A DNA stretch of 64,000 nucleotides, from NCBI GenBank assembly GCA_903789665.1, contig CAIFEX010000005.1, positions 62,001 to 126,000 on the forward strand. The letters are read 5' to 3'. The stretch comes from an uncultured Clostridium sp. GTDB lineage: Bacteria; Bacillota; Clostridia; Clostridiales; Clostridiaceae. Shown here one piece after another: positions 55,283 to 64,000 of the stretch. Within the stretch, counting starts at the first letter, position 1. Every line of letters starts with the position of its first letter. The notes under the pieces were generated by a model. The model made no database searches and was not told the origin of the DNA. It saw only the letters and a list, made by a program, of their open reading frames with translations. Made by a program: the position numbers and the translations under genes.

Positions 55283-55439
55283 CTTAAGCTTTCCCCTTTT
55301 AACAATTTACTTTATTATCGTCCTCTAGTTTCAATACATTATCTCTAATTTTTATATAATAACTTCTTCAACATAATTTATTATTCATTTTAAGTAGTGT
55401 AAACAAAGATGTGGGCTTTTTGCTAAGCTCTTGTAAAAT

Positions 55440-55742
55440 TCAGTTTTTCATTAAATTCATATTATGCATTATAAAATTCAAGTATATGCTCTGCAAATTT
55501 TTTGCTTCAAATTTTACGACAAGCATATCAAACAATTTTATATGATGTGTTTTTATATTATTGAATATTTCCAGGGCAAGTTTTTCATCATGCACATGGA
55601 AAGTTCTATTTCTGTCAATCATCATGGATATCTATTCATCCCCATCTGCAATAAGGCCCTGTTTAAATGCCAATCTTATAGTGTTTCTTGGACTTGCGGC
55701 ACCTTCTATACCTTCATATCTCTTTTTGATATATTTCCCATA
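55440..55742 (-). pseudogene. HI0074-type nucleotidyltransferase substrate-binding (HEPN) gene, broken
   Basis: On the minus strand a frame reads YIKKRYEGIEGAASPRNTIR and LAFKQGLIADGDE, then a TAG at 55632-55634, and continues in the same frame with SMMIDRNRTFHVHDEKLALE and IFNNIKTHHIKLFDMLVVKF. Together this is the C-terminal two-thirds of the HI0074 family (HEPN-like partner of minimal nucleotidyltransferases). The TAG stands where the family has Trp (GDEW), a single-base nonsense change. The N-terminal third is missing or unrecognisable. No nucleotidyltransferase partner is adjacent. Confidence 0.75.
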
Positions 55743-55850
55743 TCTAATTTTATCCCCAATTTATCTTCAAGTTTCAAAGAATCACCCCATTTGTACGCCT
55801 TAGATACTTTTAGCTCCATTATACAAGTAAATATTGCTTATGATGATCAA

Positions 55851-56933
55851 TTACGCCTTGATACCTTTGCCTTTGCGGTATTTATTGTCCATATTCACTT
55901 CTTCAAAGGTGCTCATGTTATTGATGATGGCCATGGCATTGCCAACGATTCCCATGGCAATTGGGCAGCCAGTGCCCTCTCCAAGGCGCATGCCGAGATT
56001 CAGCATCGGTTTTAATTTCATCGCCTCTGCCGCAAGCTTGTACGCAGGTTCTTCCGAAATATGGGATGGAATCATAAATTCCCTTGTAAGGGGATTGAAT
56101 TTATATGCCAGCAGTGCTGCAGCGATTGAAATCACGCCATCGATAATCACCGGTTTTCGGTAATAGGCCGCTCCTATGTATAATCCCGTCATTGCCGCAA
56201 TATCAAGGCCTCCCACCTTGGAAAGGATGTCGACAATGTCATCCGCATCGGGTTTATGCATAGCAAGTGCTCCGGTAATCACTCGCTTTTTATTTTCAAA
56301 AGCTTTGTCGCTCAGGCCGCCGCCTCTTCCCACGGCTTTTTCGGTATTGTTTATTCCAAGTGCCGCCATTATACAGGCTGCTGCAGTGGAGGTGTTGCCC
56401 ATTCCGACCTCGCCAGCTCCGATGATATCGCAGCCTTCACTGGATGCAGATTTTGCAAATTCAAAACCCACTTCTATTGCTTTTAAAGCGATTTCACGGC
56501 TCATAGCCTTCTCTTTGTAAAAATTGTTAGTTCCATTTGGCATAAGCCTCCTGTCGTAAATATGAGGATCTTCAATTCCACCGATAATGCCCATGTCAAC
56601 AAGCCGGAGGTCCACATTGTTGTACTCGCAAAGAACATTTATACCGCATTTTTTCCCTGAAGCATAACCACGCATTAAAAAGTTTGTAAAATATTGTGGA
56701 GCAGCAGTAACACCTTCCGCACAGATGCCATTATCCGCTCCAAATACAAAATGTACTCTTTTCTCCACACTGCTTTTTACCCTGCCTGTAATACCTGCCA
56801 TCTGAATGCTAATGCTTTCAAGCACACCTAAACTACCTGCCGGTTTTACAAGATCATCCTGCAGATTGCGTGCATGCTCAGCCGCTTCTGCATCCAACCC
56901 CGTAATTTTTTTTGAAATTTCTTTAAGTATCAT
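55851..56933 (-). CDS. cobT: Nicotinate-nucleotide-dimethylbenzimidazole phosphoribosyltransferase
   Basis: Activates the lower-ligand base for cobamide synthesis by making alpha-ribazole phosphate. CobT motifs are LQDDLVKPAGSLGVLESISI, VFGADNGICAEGVTAAPQ, GAGEVGMGNTSTAAACIMAA, GRGGGLSDKAFENKKRVITG and the end LNLGMRLGEGTGCPIAMGIV, with the catalytic Glu in LGEGTG. The length of 360 is normal. No cobalamin riboswitch is seen upstream. With cbiZ in the same window it points to corrinoid salvage and lower-ligand remodelling. Confidence 0.93.
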   Translation of the reverse strand: MILKEISKKITGLDAEAAEHARNLQDDLVKPAGSLGVLESISIQMAGITGRVKSSVEKRVHFVFGADNGICAEGVTAAPQYFTNFLMRGYASGKKCGINVLCEYNNVDLRLVDMGIIGGIEDPHIYDRRLMPNGTNNFYKEKAMSREIALKAIEVGFEFAKSASSEGCDIIGAGEVGMGNTSTAAACIMAALGINNTEKAVGRGGGLSDKAFENKKRVITGALAMHKPDADDIVDILSKVGGLDIAAMTGLYIGAAYYRKPVIIDGVISIAAALLAYKFNPLTREFMIPSHISEEPAYKLAAEAMKLKPMLNLGMRLGEGTGCPIAMGIVGNAMAIINNMSTFEEVNMDNKYRKGKGIKA

Positions 56934-57135
56934 TTTACTTCCCCCAATATTTTTAAATTTATGATGAACCGGCTTTTTCCTTAAAGTCTGAACACTCGGT
57001 TATCTACTTATTTTATTATAGCAGATTCCTATTAGTCCCGGCATCAATTTTTAATTTATAGTTTGTGTCAAAACGGACAATTTCCTTTCCTCAATGCATG
57101 ATACCATCGGGGCCTAAAAATGACATACGACCGGT

Positions 57136-57855
57136 TTACTTATCAACAAGAACGAGATCTTGGAAATCAGTTTCCACTTCGCTTCCATAAAATATGTAAT
57201 ATTTTTCAATTTGTCCGTCGGTTAAAAACTTCCTCAAAATGCTGAGAGAAAGAACTTCCTGCGCAGGTTTAAAGGAAGCCCCGGGAAATTTATCAGACAC
57301 AATTTTTAGAGCTTTGTCATAGGTTATTTCTTTATCTTTATTATCCGTATTTTCCCTGACACTGTTATTTTGATAATTGCCGACATTCTTATAATCAACT
57401 ACAATTTTATTTTCAGTTTTATTGTTTTTACTGTAAATGGCACTCTCGACCATGTTCTTCATGCTCTGAAGTTCCTGGTCATCGGGGCTAAGTTCAAGTG
57501 CCTTGTCTAAGTATTTGTTTGCACTTTCATAATCGTGATTTTTTACTGCAGTATTTGCAAGTTTTATATAATCTGACAACTTTTCATTCGGATGTGCCTG
57601 TTTACCACTTTGATTTTTCATATCCTGGGCAAGTAAAAGCTCTTTTTGAACAGAAGAATCATTTTTATAAGTTAAAGCTTTTTCAAAAAGTTTAATGGAT
57701 TTATTGTAATCTTTCTGCAGCATACACTGTCTTCCCTGTCCCACCAAGTTTTTAAAATTTTCAAATTGGCTGTACTTATACATTCCAAACATAGATGCAA
57801 AAAAAACAGCCGCCATAATCAATATTCCAAATAAAATCTTACTTAAAAGATTCAT
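57136..57855 (-). CDS. Membrane-anchored TPR protein
   Basis: A 239-residue protein with an N-terminal membrane segment (about residues 5-27; ILFGILIMAAVFFASMFGMY) followed by tetratricopeptide repeats (GRQCMLQKDYNKSIKLFEKA, then NTAVKNHDYESANKYLDKAL and ELSPDDQELQ) and a C-terminal part of about 80 residues with FPGASFKPAQEVLSL. The ATG at 57855 is preferred to the one at 57930, as AGAGAGGAA precedes it and it places the membrane segment at the N-terminus. It is probably a scaffold at the cell surface side; the partner is unknown. Confidence 0.7.
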   Translation of the reverse strand: MNLLSKILFGILIMAAVFFASMFGMYKYSQFENFKNLVGQGRQCMLQKDYNKSIKLFEKALTYKNDSSVQKELLLAQDMKNQSGKQAHPNEKLSDYIKLANTAVKNHDYESANKYLDKALELSPDDQELQSMKNMVESAIYSKNNKTENKIVVDYKNVGNYQNNSVRENTDNKDKEITYDKALKIVSDKFPGASFKPAQEVLSLSILRKFLTDGQIEKYYIFYGSEVETDFQDLVLVDK

Positions 57856-57928
57856 AATGGATTCCTCTCTTAATCTTTTGTTAGCATTATCGAAATATTT
57901 CTGAAACGCTTTAGATATATTCATTATC

Positions 57929-57960
57929 AAAAAAAGAGGATACCTAACTTTAGGTACCTC
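57929..57960 (-). terminator. Terminator of the aspartase-malic enzyme-fumarase genes
   Basis: On the minus strand GAGG-TACCTA, a short loop, TAGGTA-CCTC and a T-run. It lies about 60 nt after the fumarase beta-subunit stop. Confidence 0.8.
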
Positions 57961-58020
57961 ATAATTAGATAAATTAATGAATATTATGATTTGATATTTG
58001 TCACTGGCTTTTACAGTCTC

Positions 58021-58575
58021 TCAGTTTCTCTTCAAGTATTCATTTTGTCCAATTTCATATAAGTTGTTACCTTTTGAATCAATGACAACCAAAGCAGGAA
58101 GCTCTTCAACTTTTAATTTTCTAATAGCTTCAGATCCCAAATCTTTATATGCTATTATTTCAGCTTTTTTTATACACTTTCCCATTAATGCTGCTGCACC
58201 GCCTATTGCTCCAAAATATACTGCTCTATTCTTTTTGATAGATTCGATTACTTTTTGAGATCTGCTGCCTTTGCCTATCATACCTTTTAAACCTATATCT
58301 AGAAGGCTTGGAGCATATGGATCCATTCTGTAACTTGTTGTTGGTCCTGCCGATCCTATAGGCTGACCTGGTTTTGCAGGAGTCGGTCCAACATAATATA
58401 TAATTGCATTTCTGACATCTATGGGAAGATCCCTGCCTTTATTTAGTAATTCTACAAGCCTCTTATGAGCAGCATCTCTCGCTGTGTATATAATTCCTGA
58501 TATCAACACACTGTCACCAACATTTAGACTTTTAACTTTCTCTTCAATCAAAGGAGTTGTTATCCTCTTGTACAT
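58021..58575 (-). CDS. fumB: Class I fumarase / tartrate dehydratase beta subunit
   Basis: Small subunit of the two-subunit, oxygen-sensitive [4Fe-4S] hydro-lyase. Conserved parts are VLISGIIYTARDAAHKRLVE, YYVGPTPAKPGQPIGSAGPT and TTSYRMDPYAPSLLDIGLKG. It is 184 residues, normal for a separate beta subunit. It lies about 50 nt after the alpha subunit. With malic enzyme and aspartase next door, the substrate is fumarate/malate rather than tartrate. Confidence 0.92.
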   Translation of the reverse strand: MYKRITTPLIEEKVKSLNVGDSVLISGIIYTARDAAHKRLVELLNKGRDLPIDVRNAIIYYVGPTPAKPGQPIGSAGPTTSYRMDPYAPSLLDIGLKGMIGKGSRSQKVIESIKKNRAVYFGAIGGAAALMGKCIKKAEIIAYKDLGSEAIRKLKVEELPALVVIDSKGNNLYEIGQNEYLKRN

Positions 58576-58624
58576 ATCCTATACCTCCAATTTTAACAAA
58601 ATAAACATTTTAAGAATTGCCTGA

Positions 58625-59467
58625 TCAAAGTTCTACCTCTTCATGTCTTGTAACATGGCAGCTAATATTTACAGCTACCGGTAAACCAGCTATATGTGTT
58701 GGATAAGTTTCAATATTTACTGCAAGAGCTGTTGCCCTGCCTCCAAATCCCTGCGGCCCTATACCTAACGTATTGATTTTTTCCAATAACTCCTGCTCCA
58801 AGTTCCTATAAAGTTTATTCTCATTTCTTTGTGTCAGCGGCCTTATCAACGCCTTTTTTGCAATTAATGCAGCTCTATCAAAGGTTCCTCCAATTCCGAC
58901 TCCCACAACTATTGGAGGACATGGATTCGGTCCAGCTTCCTCAACTACCTTTATTACAAACTTTTTTACCCCATCAATGCCATCTGCAGGTTTTAACATC
59001 TTAATCTGACTCATATTTTCCGATCCAAACCCCTTTGGCGCCACAGTTATTTTCAGTTTATCTCCCGGAACTATGGTATAGTTTATTACAGCTGGAGTAT
59101 TATCTCTCGTATTGACCCTGTCTAGAGGATCCCTTACTACGGATTTCCTTAGATATCCCTCCAGATATCCCTGTCTTACACCCTCATTGATTGCATCTTC
59201 AATATTTCCACCTACAATATGTACATCCTGTCCCACTTCTATAAATACACAAGTCATACCTGTATCTTGACATATAGGCCTATTTTCATTCTGAGATATA
59301 TCTATATTATTTAAAATCTTACTCAATATATCTTTTGCTATAGGCCACGGCTCTCTACAATAGCTTCTCACTATCTGATTTTTTATATCACTTCCAAGAT
59401 AATAATTAGCATTAATACTCATAGTTTTAACCACAGCCGTAATCTCTGAAACATTTATTTCTCTCAT
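58625..59467 (-). CDS. fumA: Class I fumarase / tartrate dehydratase alpha subunit
   Basis: Catalytic iron-sulfur subunit. Cysteine positions for the [4Fe-4S] cluster are seen in RPICQDTGMTCVFIEVG, GPNPCPPIVVGVGIGGTFDRA and the later conserved region with NISCHVTRHEE. It is 280 residues. It works with the beta subunit, hydrating fumarate to malate or the reverse. The start has a purine-rich site. It belongs to the aspA-mae-fum gene run. Confidence 0.93.
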   Translation of the reverse strand: MREINVSEITAVVKTMSINANYYLGSDIKNQIVRSYCREPWPIAKDILSKILNNIDISQNENRPICQDTGMTCVFIEVGQDVHIVGGNIEDAINEGVRQGYLEGYLRKSVVRDPLDRVNTRDNTPAVINYTIVPGDKLKITVAPKGFGSENMSQIKMLKPADGIDGVKKFVIKVVEEAGPNPCPPIVVGVGIGGTFDRAALIAKKALIRPLTQRNENKLYRNLEQELLEKINTLGIGPQGFGGRATALAVNIETYPTHIAGLPVAVNISCHVTRHEEVEL

Positions 59468-59532
59468 ACAATTTATTAGTAAAACCTTGATATTGAAATT
59501 TTACTAATTGCCTCCCTTCAGCAGCCGTCATA

Positions 59533-60762
59533 CTATTTCAATAAAGATTTCATATGCTCCTCAACCATTTCAGGAGTGACATCCTCCCTTTTAGCAACCC
59601 CGGTATCTATCGCTGACTTTGCTACATAATAAGCTACTTTTTGTGCTACCTGAGGATCAAAAGCATCGGGTATTACGTATTCCGGTTTTAATTGTTTTTC
59701 ACTTACACAATCTGCTATGGCATATGCTGCGGCCATTTTCATCTCATCATTTATTTCAGTGGCTCTAACATCAAGAGCTCCTCTGAATATCCCCGGAAAC
59801 GCCAATACATTATTAACTTGATTGGGAAAATCTGATCTTCCCGTACATACTACTTTAGCTCCAGCTTCTACAGCTAACTCAGGGAGTATTTCTGGATTTG
59901 GATTTGCCATAGCCATAATTACTGCATCTTTATTCATGGATTTTACCATTTCCTGCGTTACACAATTAGCTGCTGACACCCCTATAAATAAATCTGCTCC
60001 TTTTAAAACATCGGTAAGGCTTCCTTGTTCAAGGTCAGGATTTGTTATTTCAGCCATTTTATTCTTGTATCTATTCATTCCAATTGTCCTTCCCTTATAT
60101 ATAGCTCCTTTAGTATCGCAAAGTATTATATTCTTTGTCCCCATCGACATTATTAGTTTCGTTATAGCAATTCCTGCCGCTCCTGCCCCATTTACAACAA
60201 CCTTTAAATCTTCAAACTTTTTGTCAACTATTTTTAAGGCATTTATTATACATGCAGCTGACACAACGGCCGTACCATGCTGATCATCATGGAATACTGG
60301 GACATTGCATATTTCTTTCAATTTAGATTCTATTTCAAAACACTGCGGTGCTTTTATGTCTTCTAAGTTTATTCCGGCAAAAACAGGTTCCATAAGTTTT
60401 ACAGTTTCAACTATTTTATCCACATCCTTTGTATCTAAACAAACCGGAAAAGCATCCACTCCGCCAAAAGTTTTAAATAATACTGCTTTACCTTCCATTA
60501 CTGGAAGCCCTGCCCCTGCACCTATGTCTCCAAGCCCCAGTACCGCTGTGCCATTTGTTACAACAGCCACCATATTTCCCTTTGAAGTATAGTCATAAAT
60601 TGTTTCATAATTTTTATTGATTTCCATGCATGGTTCTGCAACACCTGGAGTATATGCTAATGTTAGATCGTCCTTAGTTTGCAAAGGTACTTTGCAATTG
60701 ATTGAAATTTTTCCTTCATTATCTCTATGAAATTTTAATGCTCTTTCCCTTAGTCCAACCAT
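59533..60762 (-). CDS. NAD(P)-dependent malic enzyme
   Basis: Oxidative decarboxylation of malate to pyruvate. The features are TLAYTPGVAEPCMEI with the catalytic Tyr, NLEDIKAPQCFEIE with metal ligands, HDDQHGTAVVSAACIINALK, and the Rossmann motif VVNGAGAAGIAITKLIMS. It is 409 residues, the short bacterial form without a phosphotransacetylase tail. Cofactor preference cannot be read with certainty. It lies between aspA and the fumarase genes. Confidence 0.93.
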   Translation of the reverse strand: MVGLRERALKFHRDNEGKISINCKVPLQTKDDLTLAYTPGVAEPCMEINKNYETIYDYTSKGNMVAVVTNGTAVLGLGDIGAGAGLPVMEGKAVLFKTFGGVDAFPVCLDTKDVDKIVETVKLMEPVFAGINLEDIKAPQCFEIESKLKEICNVPVFHDDQHGTAVVSAACIINALKIVDKKFEDLKVVVNGAGAAGIAITKLIMSMGTKNIILCDTKGAIYKGRTIGMNRYKNKMAEITNPDLEQGSLTDVLKGADLFIGVSAANCVTQEMVKSMNKDAVIMAMANPNPEILPELAVEAGAKVVCTGRSDFPNQVNNVLAFPGIFRGALDVRATEINDEMKMAAAYAIADCVSEKQLKPEYVIPDAFDPQVAQKVAYYVAKSAIDTGVAKREDVTPEMVEEHMKSLLK

Positions 60763-60793
60763 ATATTTTTATTCCTCCTATTAATTTATCTAT

Positions 60794-62206
60794 TTAAACC
60801 ATAAGCAGCTGTTCCGCCGATATACCCGGCTCTGTCATAGATACTACATCCAGCACTTGATTAAGTTCATCTTCACTTAAAAGGCCTTCTTCCAATATCA
60901 ATTTTCTTATTGGCCGTCCTGTCTTCAAGGCTGTCTTTGCAATCTCAGCAGATTTTTTATACCCTACATGTGGACAAAGTGCTGTAATAATTCCTACACT
61001 ATTGTCTACCAGCTGTTCACATCTTTCCTTGTTTGCAGTTATTCCCAGAACACAGTTATTTACTAAAGTATCTACTCCATTCGTCAATGTATCTATAGAC
61101 TCAAACAAATTATAAAATATAATTGGTTCAAACGCATTTAGTTCTAATTGTCCAGCCTCTGCAGCCATAGTTATCGTTATGTCATTTCCTATAATATTGA
61201 AAGCTATTTGGTTTACCACTTCTGGTATCACAGGATTAACTTTTCCCGGCATTATTGAGGAGCCATTCTGCTTTGCCGGAAGTTTAATTTCTCCCAAACC
61301 TGTCCTTGGACCTGATGACATAAGTCTTAAATCATTTGATATCTTTGATAAATTGACAGCACATGTTTTAAGAACTCCCGATACCGCCACATAGCCATCC
61401 AAATTTTGCGTCTCGTCGATTAAATTGACCGCCTGCTTTAATTCTATACCTGATACTTTAACAATATTAGGTACTATATTATGGAAATATTTTGTATCGG
61501 CATTTATGCCCGTTCCCACTGCAGTGCCACCCATATTTACAACTCTCATTTCTTCCTGCACTTTTTCAAGTCTTGAAATATCTCTCTTTACCACTGAACT
61601 ATAAGCTTTGAATTCTTGTCCCAATCTAATCGGAACTGCATCCTGCAGCTGGGTTCTTCCCATCTTTACAACATCATCAAACTCCCTTGACTTTTTTTGA
61701 AAAGCTCCATAAAGTCCAGTTAGTTCTCTTATAACCTTCGGGAGAAGTTTTAGCACAGTCATTTTTCCTGCCGTAGGTACAACATCATTTGTAGATTGTC
61801 CATAATTTACATTGTCATTTGGATGAACCATGCCGTAATCACCTTTTTTCTTGCCTAAAATTTCTATAGCTCTGTTTGCAATTACTTCATTGGCGTTCAT
61901 GTTCATGGATGTACCTGCTGAACCCTGGATAGGATCCACTATAAATTGATCATGTAATTTACCGTCTATTATCTCATCGCAGGCTTTTATAATAGCTCCT
62001 TCTTTCTTTTTATCCAAAAGCCCAACTTCATTATTAGTTATAGCCGCCGCCTTTTTTATTTGTACAAGACTATTTATAAATTCTTCATGCATTTTAAGAC
62101 CTGTGATTCTAAAATTCTCGGCACCTCTTAAAGATTGTACTCCATAATAAGCATCTACAGGTATCCGTTTTGATCCAATCGAATCACTTTCCAACCTGAA
62201 ATCCAT
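60794..62206 (-). CDS. aspA: Aspartate ammonia-lyase
   Basis: Converts aspartate to fumarate and ammonia. It has the superfamily signature GSSIMPGKVNPVIPEVVN, plus QGSAGTSMNMNANEVIANRA and the LESDSIGSKRIPVDAYYGVQ N-terminus. At 470 residues it fits aspartase; class II fumarase shares these motifs but is less likely, because a class I fumarase lies in the same run. It is the first gene of the run aspA-mae-fumA-fumB. Confidence 0.9.
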   Translation of the reverse strand: MDFRLESDSIGSKRIPVDAYYGVQSLRGAENFRITGLKMHEEFINSLVQIKKAAAITNNEVGLLDKKKEGAIIKACDEIIDGKLHDQFIVDPIQGSAGTSMNMNANEVIANRAIEILGKKKGDYGMVHPNDNVNYGQSTNDVVPTAGKMTVLKLLPKVIRELTGLYGAFQKKSREFDDVVKMGRTQLQDAVPIRLGQEFKAYSSVVKRDISRLEKVQEEMRVVNMGGTAVGTGINADTKYFHNIVPNIVKVSGIELKQAVNLIDETQNLDGYVAVSGVLKTCAVNLSKISNDLRLMSSGPRTGLGEIKLPAKQNGSSIMPGKVNPVIPEVVNQIAFNIIGNDITITMAAEAGQLELNAFEPIIFYNLFESIDTLTNGVDTLVNNCVLGITANKERCEQLVDNSVGIITALCPHVGYKKSAEIAKTALKTGRPIRKLILEEGLLSEDELNQVLDVVSMTEPGISAEQLLMV

Positions 62207-62256
62207 TCTAATTACCTCCAGAATTTTTTAATATATCCATATGCTTTATATAAATC

Positions 62257-63162
62257 CTATTTAATTAAACTACCTATGAAATCATTAATATCTTCAATAT
62301 TCTTTTCTATCATGAATTTTTTAATACCTTCAACTATATCTGTCATTATATCTGGCTTTATAAAATTAGCTGTTCCAACCTGAACCGCAGTTGCACCAAC
62401 AAGCAAATATTCAAGTGCATCTCCGGCAGTATACACCCCCCCTGATGCAACAATGGGAATATCAAGAGCCTTATGTATATTATATACGAGCCTTAATGTC
62501 AACGGTTTTACTGCAGCTCCAGACAAACCACCTATTATATTTCCAAGCACAGGCTTCTTCGTATCTAAATCCACAGCCATACCTATATAAGTATTTGCTA
62601 CTGTTAATCCATCCGCTCCAGCCTCAACTGCTGCTTTTGCAATCGGTACTATATCTGTAACATTTGGAGTCAGTTTAACAATTATCGGTGCTTTTATAAT
62701 ATCCCTCACAGTTCTGACAACATTATATGTCTGTTCAGAAGACTGCCCAAATGTTTTTCCACCTTCCTCAACATTAGGACAGGACACATTAATTTCATAA
62801 CCTGCAGCCCCGTCAACTTTATCAAGCATTTGCGCTGAAGCCTTAAAGTCTTCAACTGAATGATTGGATATGCTTACAATAATATTTGTATCAATCTTTC
62901 TCAATTTTGGAATTTTATTTTCAACAAAGTCAAGAACGCCGGTATTCTGAAGTCCGACACAATTTAATACTCCGCTGTCAACTTCAACTATCCTCGGAGG
63001 TCTGTTACCTTGCTTAGGATTCCGAGTAACGCTTTTGGCCACAAGTGCTCCTATTTTACTGAAATCTATATACTTGTCATATTCATCCAGGCCAAAAGTT
63101 CCAGATGCATTCATAATGGGGTTCCTAAGTTTTAACGATCCAATATTTACTGAAGTATTCAT
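62257..63162 (-). CDS. pyrD: Dihydroorotate dehydrogenase B, catalytic subunit
   Basis: FMN flavoprotein oxidising dihydroorotate to orotate in pyrimidine synthesis. Recognised parts are NPIMNASGTFGLDEYDKYID, EINVSCPNVEEGGKTFGQ with the active-site Cys typical of the B class, and ASGGVYTAGDALEYLLVGAT. It is 301 residues. The start overlaps the pyrK stop by one base, as expected for the two subunits of the NAD-dependent complex. Confidence 0.95.
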   Translation of the reverse strand: MNTSVNIGSLKLRNPIMNASGTFGLDEYDKYIDFSKIGALVAKSVTRNPKQGNRPPRIVEVDSGVLNCVGLQNTGVLDFVENKIPKLRKIDTNIIVSISNHSVEDFKASAQMLDKVDGAAGYEINVSCPNVEEGGKTFGQSSEQTYNVVRTVRDIIKAPIIVKLTPNVTDIVPIAKAAVEAGADGLTVANTYIGMAVDLDTKKPVLGNIIGGLSGAAVKPLTLRLVYNIHKALDIPIVASGGVYTAGDALEYLLVGATAVQVGTANFIKPDIMTDIVEGIKKFMIEKNIEDINDFIGSLIK

Positions 63163-63923
63163 TACAGAATTACCTCCTTAACGTCAAATGCCGGTCCGTC
63201 TTTACAAACTCTCTTATATCCGGTACGGGTCATTACTGAACATGTAACACATGCTCCAAGACCGCATCCCATCCTTTCCTCAAGGCTTACATATGACTTA
63301 TAATCCAATTTTTGAAGTAACCTGGCAATTCTCTTTGATCCGCTGCAATAAATAACATCAGGCTTTACTTCATCTATAATTTTTCTAACATTTTTCAAAT
63401 CACTTGAAGAATCTTCATCCGTAACTACAATAAGCTTGTCTGAGAACCCTTTTATAAAATCATCTATGAAATTTACACTTTCATCTCTAAAGCTCGCTAT
63501 TGTCGTAACTTTACAGCCCGCATCTTTAAGTGAACTCCCGAGGTTGGCCAGTGTTGCGAGACCTGCACCCCTGCCTATTACAAGTGAATTTGAATTTTTC
63601 ACTATTTCAAAAGTATTTCCCAAAGGTCCCAAAATATTTATTTTATCTCCTTTTTTAAGTTTTGTAAAAAGCTTTGTTCCCTTTCCCTTGACCTTATATA
63701 TTATCTCTACTTTATCCCCCATAATTTTATATATTGTAAACGGTCTTCTAATTGGCATATTCTTTTCTACACCATTTATTGATATTGACAAAAATTGTCC
63801 CGGCTTTGCCTTACTTACATAACTGCATTCAAATCCCATACGGAAATAATTAGGTCTAATTTCACAGTTATAAAGAATTGTACTTTCTATAACCTTCATT
63901 TTTTCACTAATTTCTACACTCAT
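63162..63923 (-). CDS. pyrK: Dihydroorotate dehydrogenase B, electron transfer subunit
   Basis: FAD/[2Fe-2S] subunit that passes electrons from PyrD to NAD. The flavin-binding motif is RRPFTIYKI, the nucleotide part is [17 protein letters not shown], and the cluster cysteines are in [20 protein letters not shown] and VCKDGPAFD (four Cys). It is 253 residues. It overlaps both the upstream dihydroorotase gene and pyrD, so the pyr genes form an operon. Confidence 0.95.
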   Translation of the reverse strand: MSVEISEKMKVIESTILYNCEIRPNYFRMGFECSYVSKAKPGQFLSISINGVEKNMPIRRPFTIYKIMGDKVEIIYKVKGKGTKLFTKLKKGDKINILGPLGNTFEIVKNSNSLVIGRGAGLATLANLGSSLKDAGCKVTTIASFRDESVNFIDDFIKGFSDKLIVVTDEDSSSDLKNVRKIIDEVKPDVIYCSGSKRIARLLQKLDYKSYVSLEERMGCGLGACVTCSVMTRTGYKRVCKDGPAFDVKEVIL

Positions 63924-64000
63924 ATACTATTTCTCCCCTGCATATTGTTTCCTTGATTCTTCCCGATAGCCTTTCACCTATAAATGGTGAATTGCATGAT
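63907..64000 (-). CDS. pyrC: Dihydroorotase, C-terminal end (cut by window edge)
   Basis: On the minus strand the last 30 codons read [20 protein letters not shown] and GEIVYECRN before TAG at 63907. The pattern N-x-P-F-x-G then T-x-x-x-G-x-I-V-Y is the C-terminal end of dihydroorotases and related amidohydrolases. The stop lies 17 nt inside pyrK. The rest of the gene is outside the window. Confidence 0.7.
   Translation of the reverse strand, partial: SCNSPFIGERLSGRIKETICRGEIVYECRN

Noticed and set aside
56934-57135. A cobalamin riboswitch before cobT
   Set aside because: No B12-box-like sequence was seen in the roughly 200 nt upstream.

Overview
The window looks like a chromosomal segment of a motile, spore-forming, anaerobic Clostridium (sensu stricto type). 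The grounds are low GC, AT-rich intergenic spacers, strong GGAGG ribosome sites, a clostridial-style flagellar operon, a GerA-type germinant receptor and several families typical of clostridia. Species is not assigned. No rRNA, tRNA, CRISPR array or intact transposase gene was seen.

Layout. 1-10.2 kb (minus strand): a tightly packed flagellar basal-body/hook operon in the order flgB, flgC, fliE, fliF, fliG, fliH, fliI, fliJ, fliK, flgD, a TIGR02530-type gene, flgE. A short flagellin gene with its own sigma-D-like promoter lies upstream (10.7-11.5 kb). 11.7-17.1 kb: small housekeeping genes (SSB-like, VOC protein, metallo-beta-lactamase fold hydrolase, cobinamide amidohydrolase CbiZ, dUTPase, GreA-like factor, D-serine dehydratase). 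17.2-22.2 kb: a secreted protein, then an ABC exporter with a two-component system, resembling peptide-antibiotic sensing/efflux modules. 22.5-30.3 kb: a yyaL gene broken by a 20-nt insertion, a DUF3867-like gene, rmuC, a GGDEF-EAL protein, a hybrid kinase and a DUF434 protein.

30.4-41.4 kb: the main accessory unit, an eight-gene minus-strand catabolic operon preceded by a PrpR_N-type regulator. Gene order from the promoter is DapA-family lyase, iron alcohol dehydrogenase, DUF1537 acid-sugar kinase, phosphotriesterase-like lactonase, 2-hydroxyacid dehydrogenase, MFS transporter, a second near-identical lactonase, and PdxA-like dehydrogenase. This suggests uptake and breakdown of a four-carbon (or related) sugar acid or lactone. 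Near-identical 17-bp dyads precede both the operon and the regulator gene.

41.6-48.1 kb: AEC permease, chemoreceptor, an encapsulin shell gene with its ferritin-like cargo, dipeptidase PepV and a ComFB protein. 48.2-51.9 kb: a gerA-gerB-gerC germination operon whose GerC lacks the lipobox cysteine. 52-57.9 kb: DUF1848 protein, proline iminopeptidase, a degenerate stretch with repeat remnants, a divergent flagellin-like protein, a broken HI0074/HEPN-type gene, CobT and a TPR membrane protein. 58-64 kb: aspartase, malic enzyme and two-subunit fumarase, together a route from aspartate through fumarate and malate to pyruvate, followed by pyrD, pyrK and the 3' end of a dihydroorotase gene.

Signs of past mobility are two inverted copies of an IS200/IS605-like end (42.5 and 53.0 kb), a 46-bp repeat (22.3 and 54.3 kb), and the scarred or eroded genes near them.
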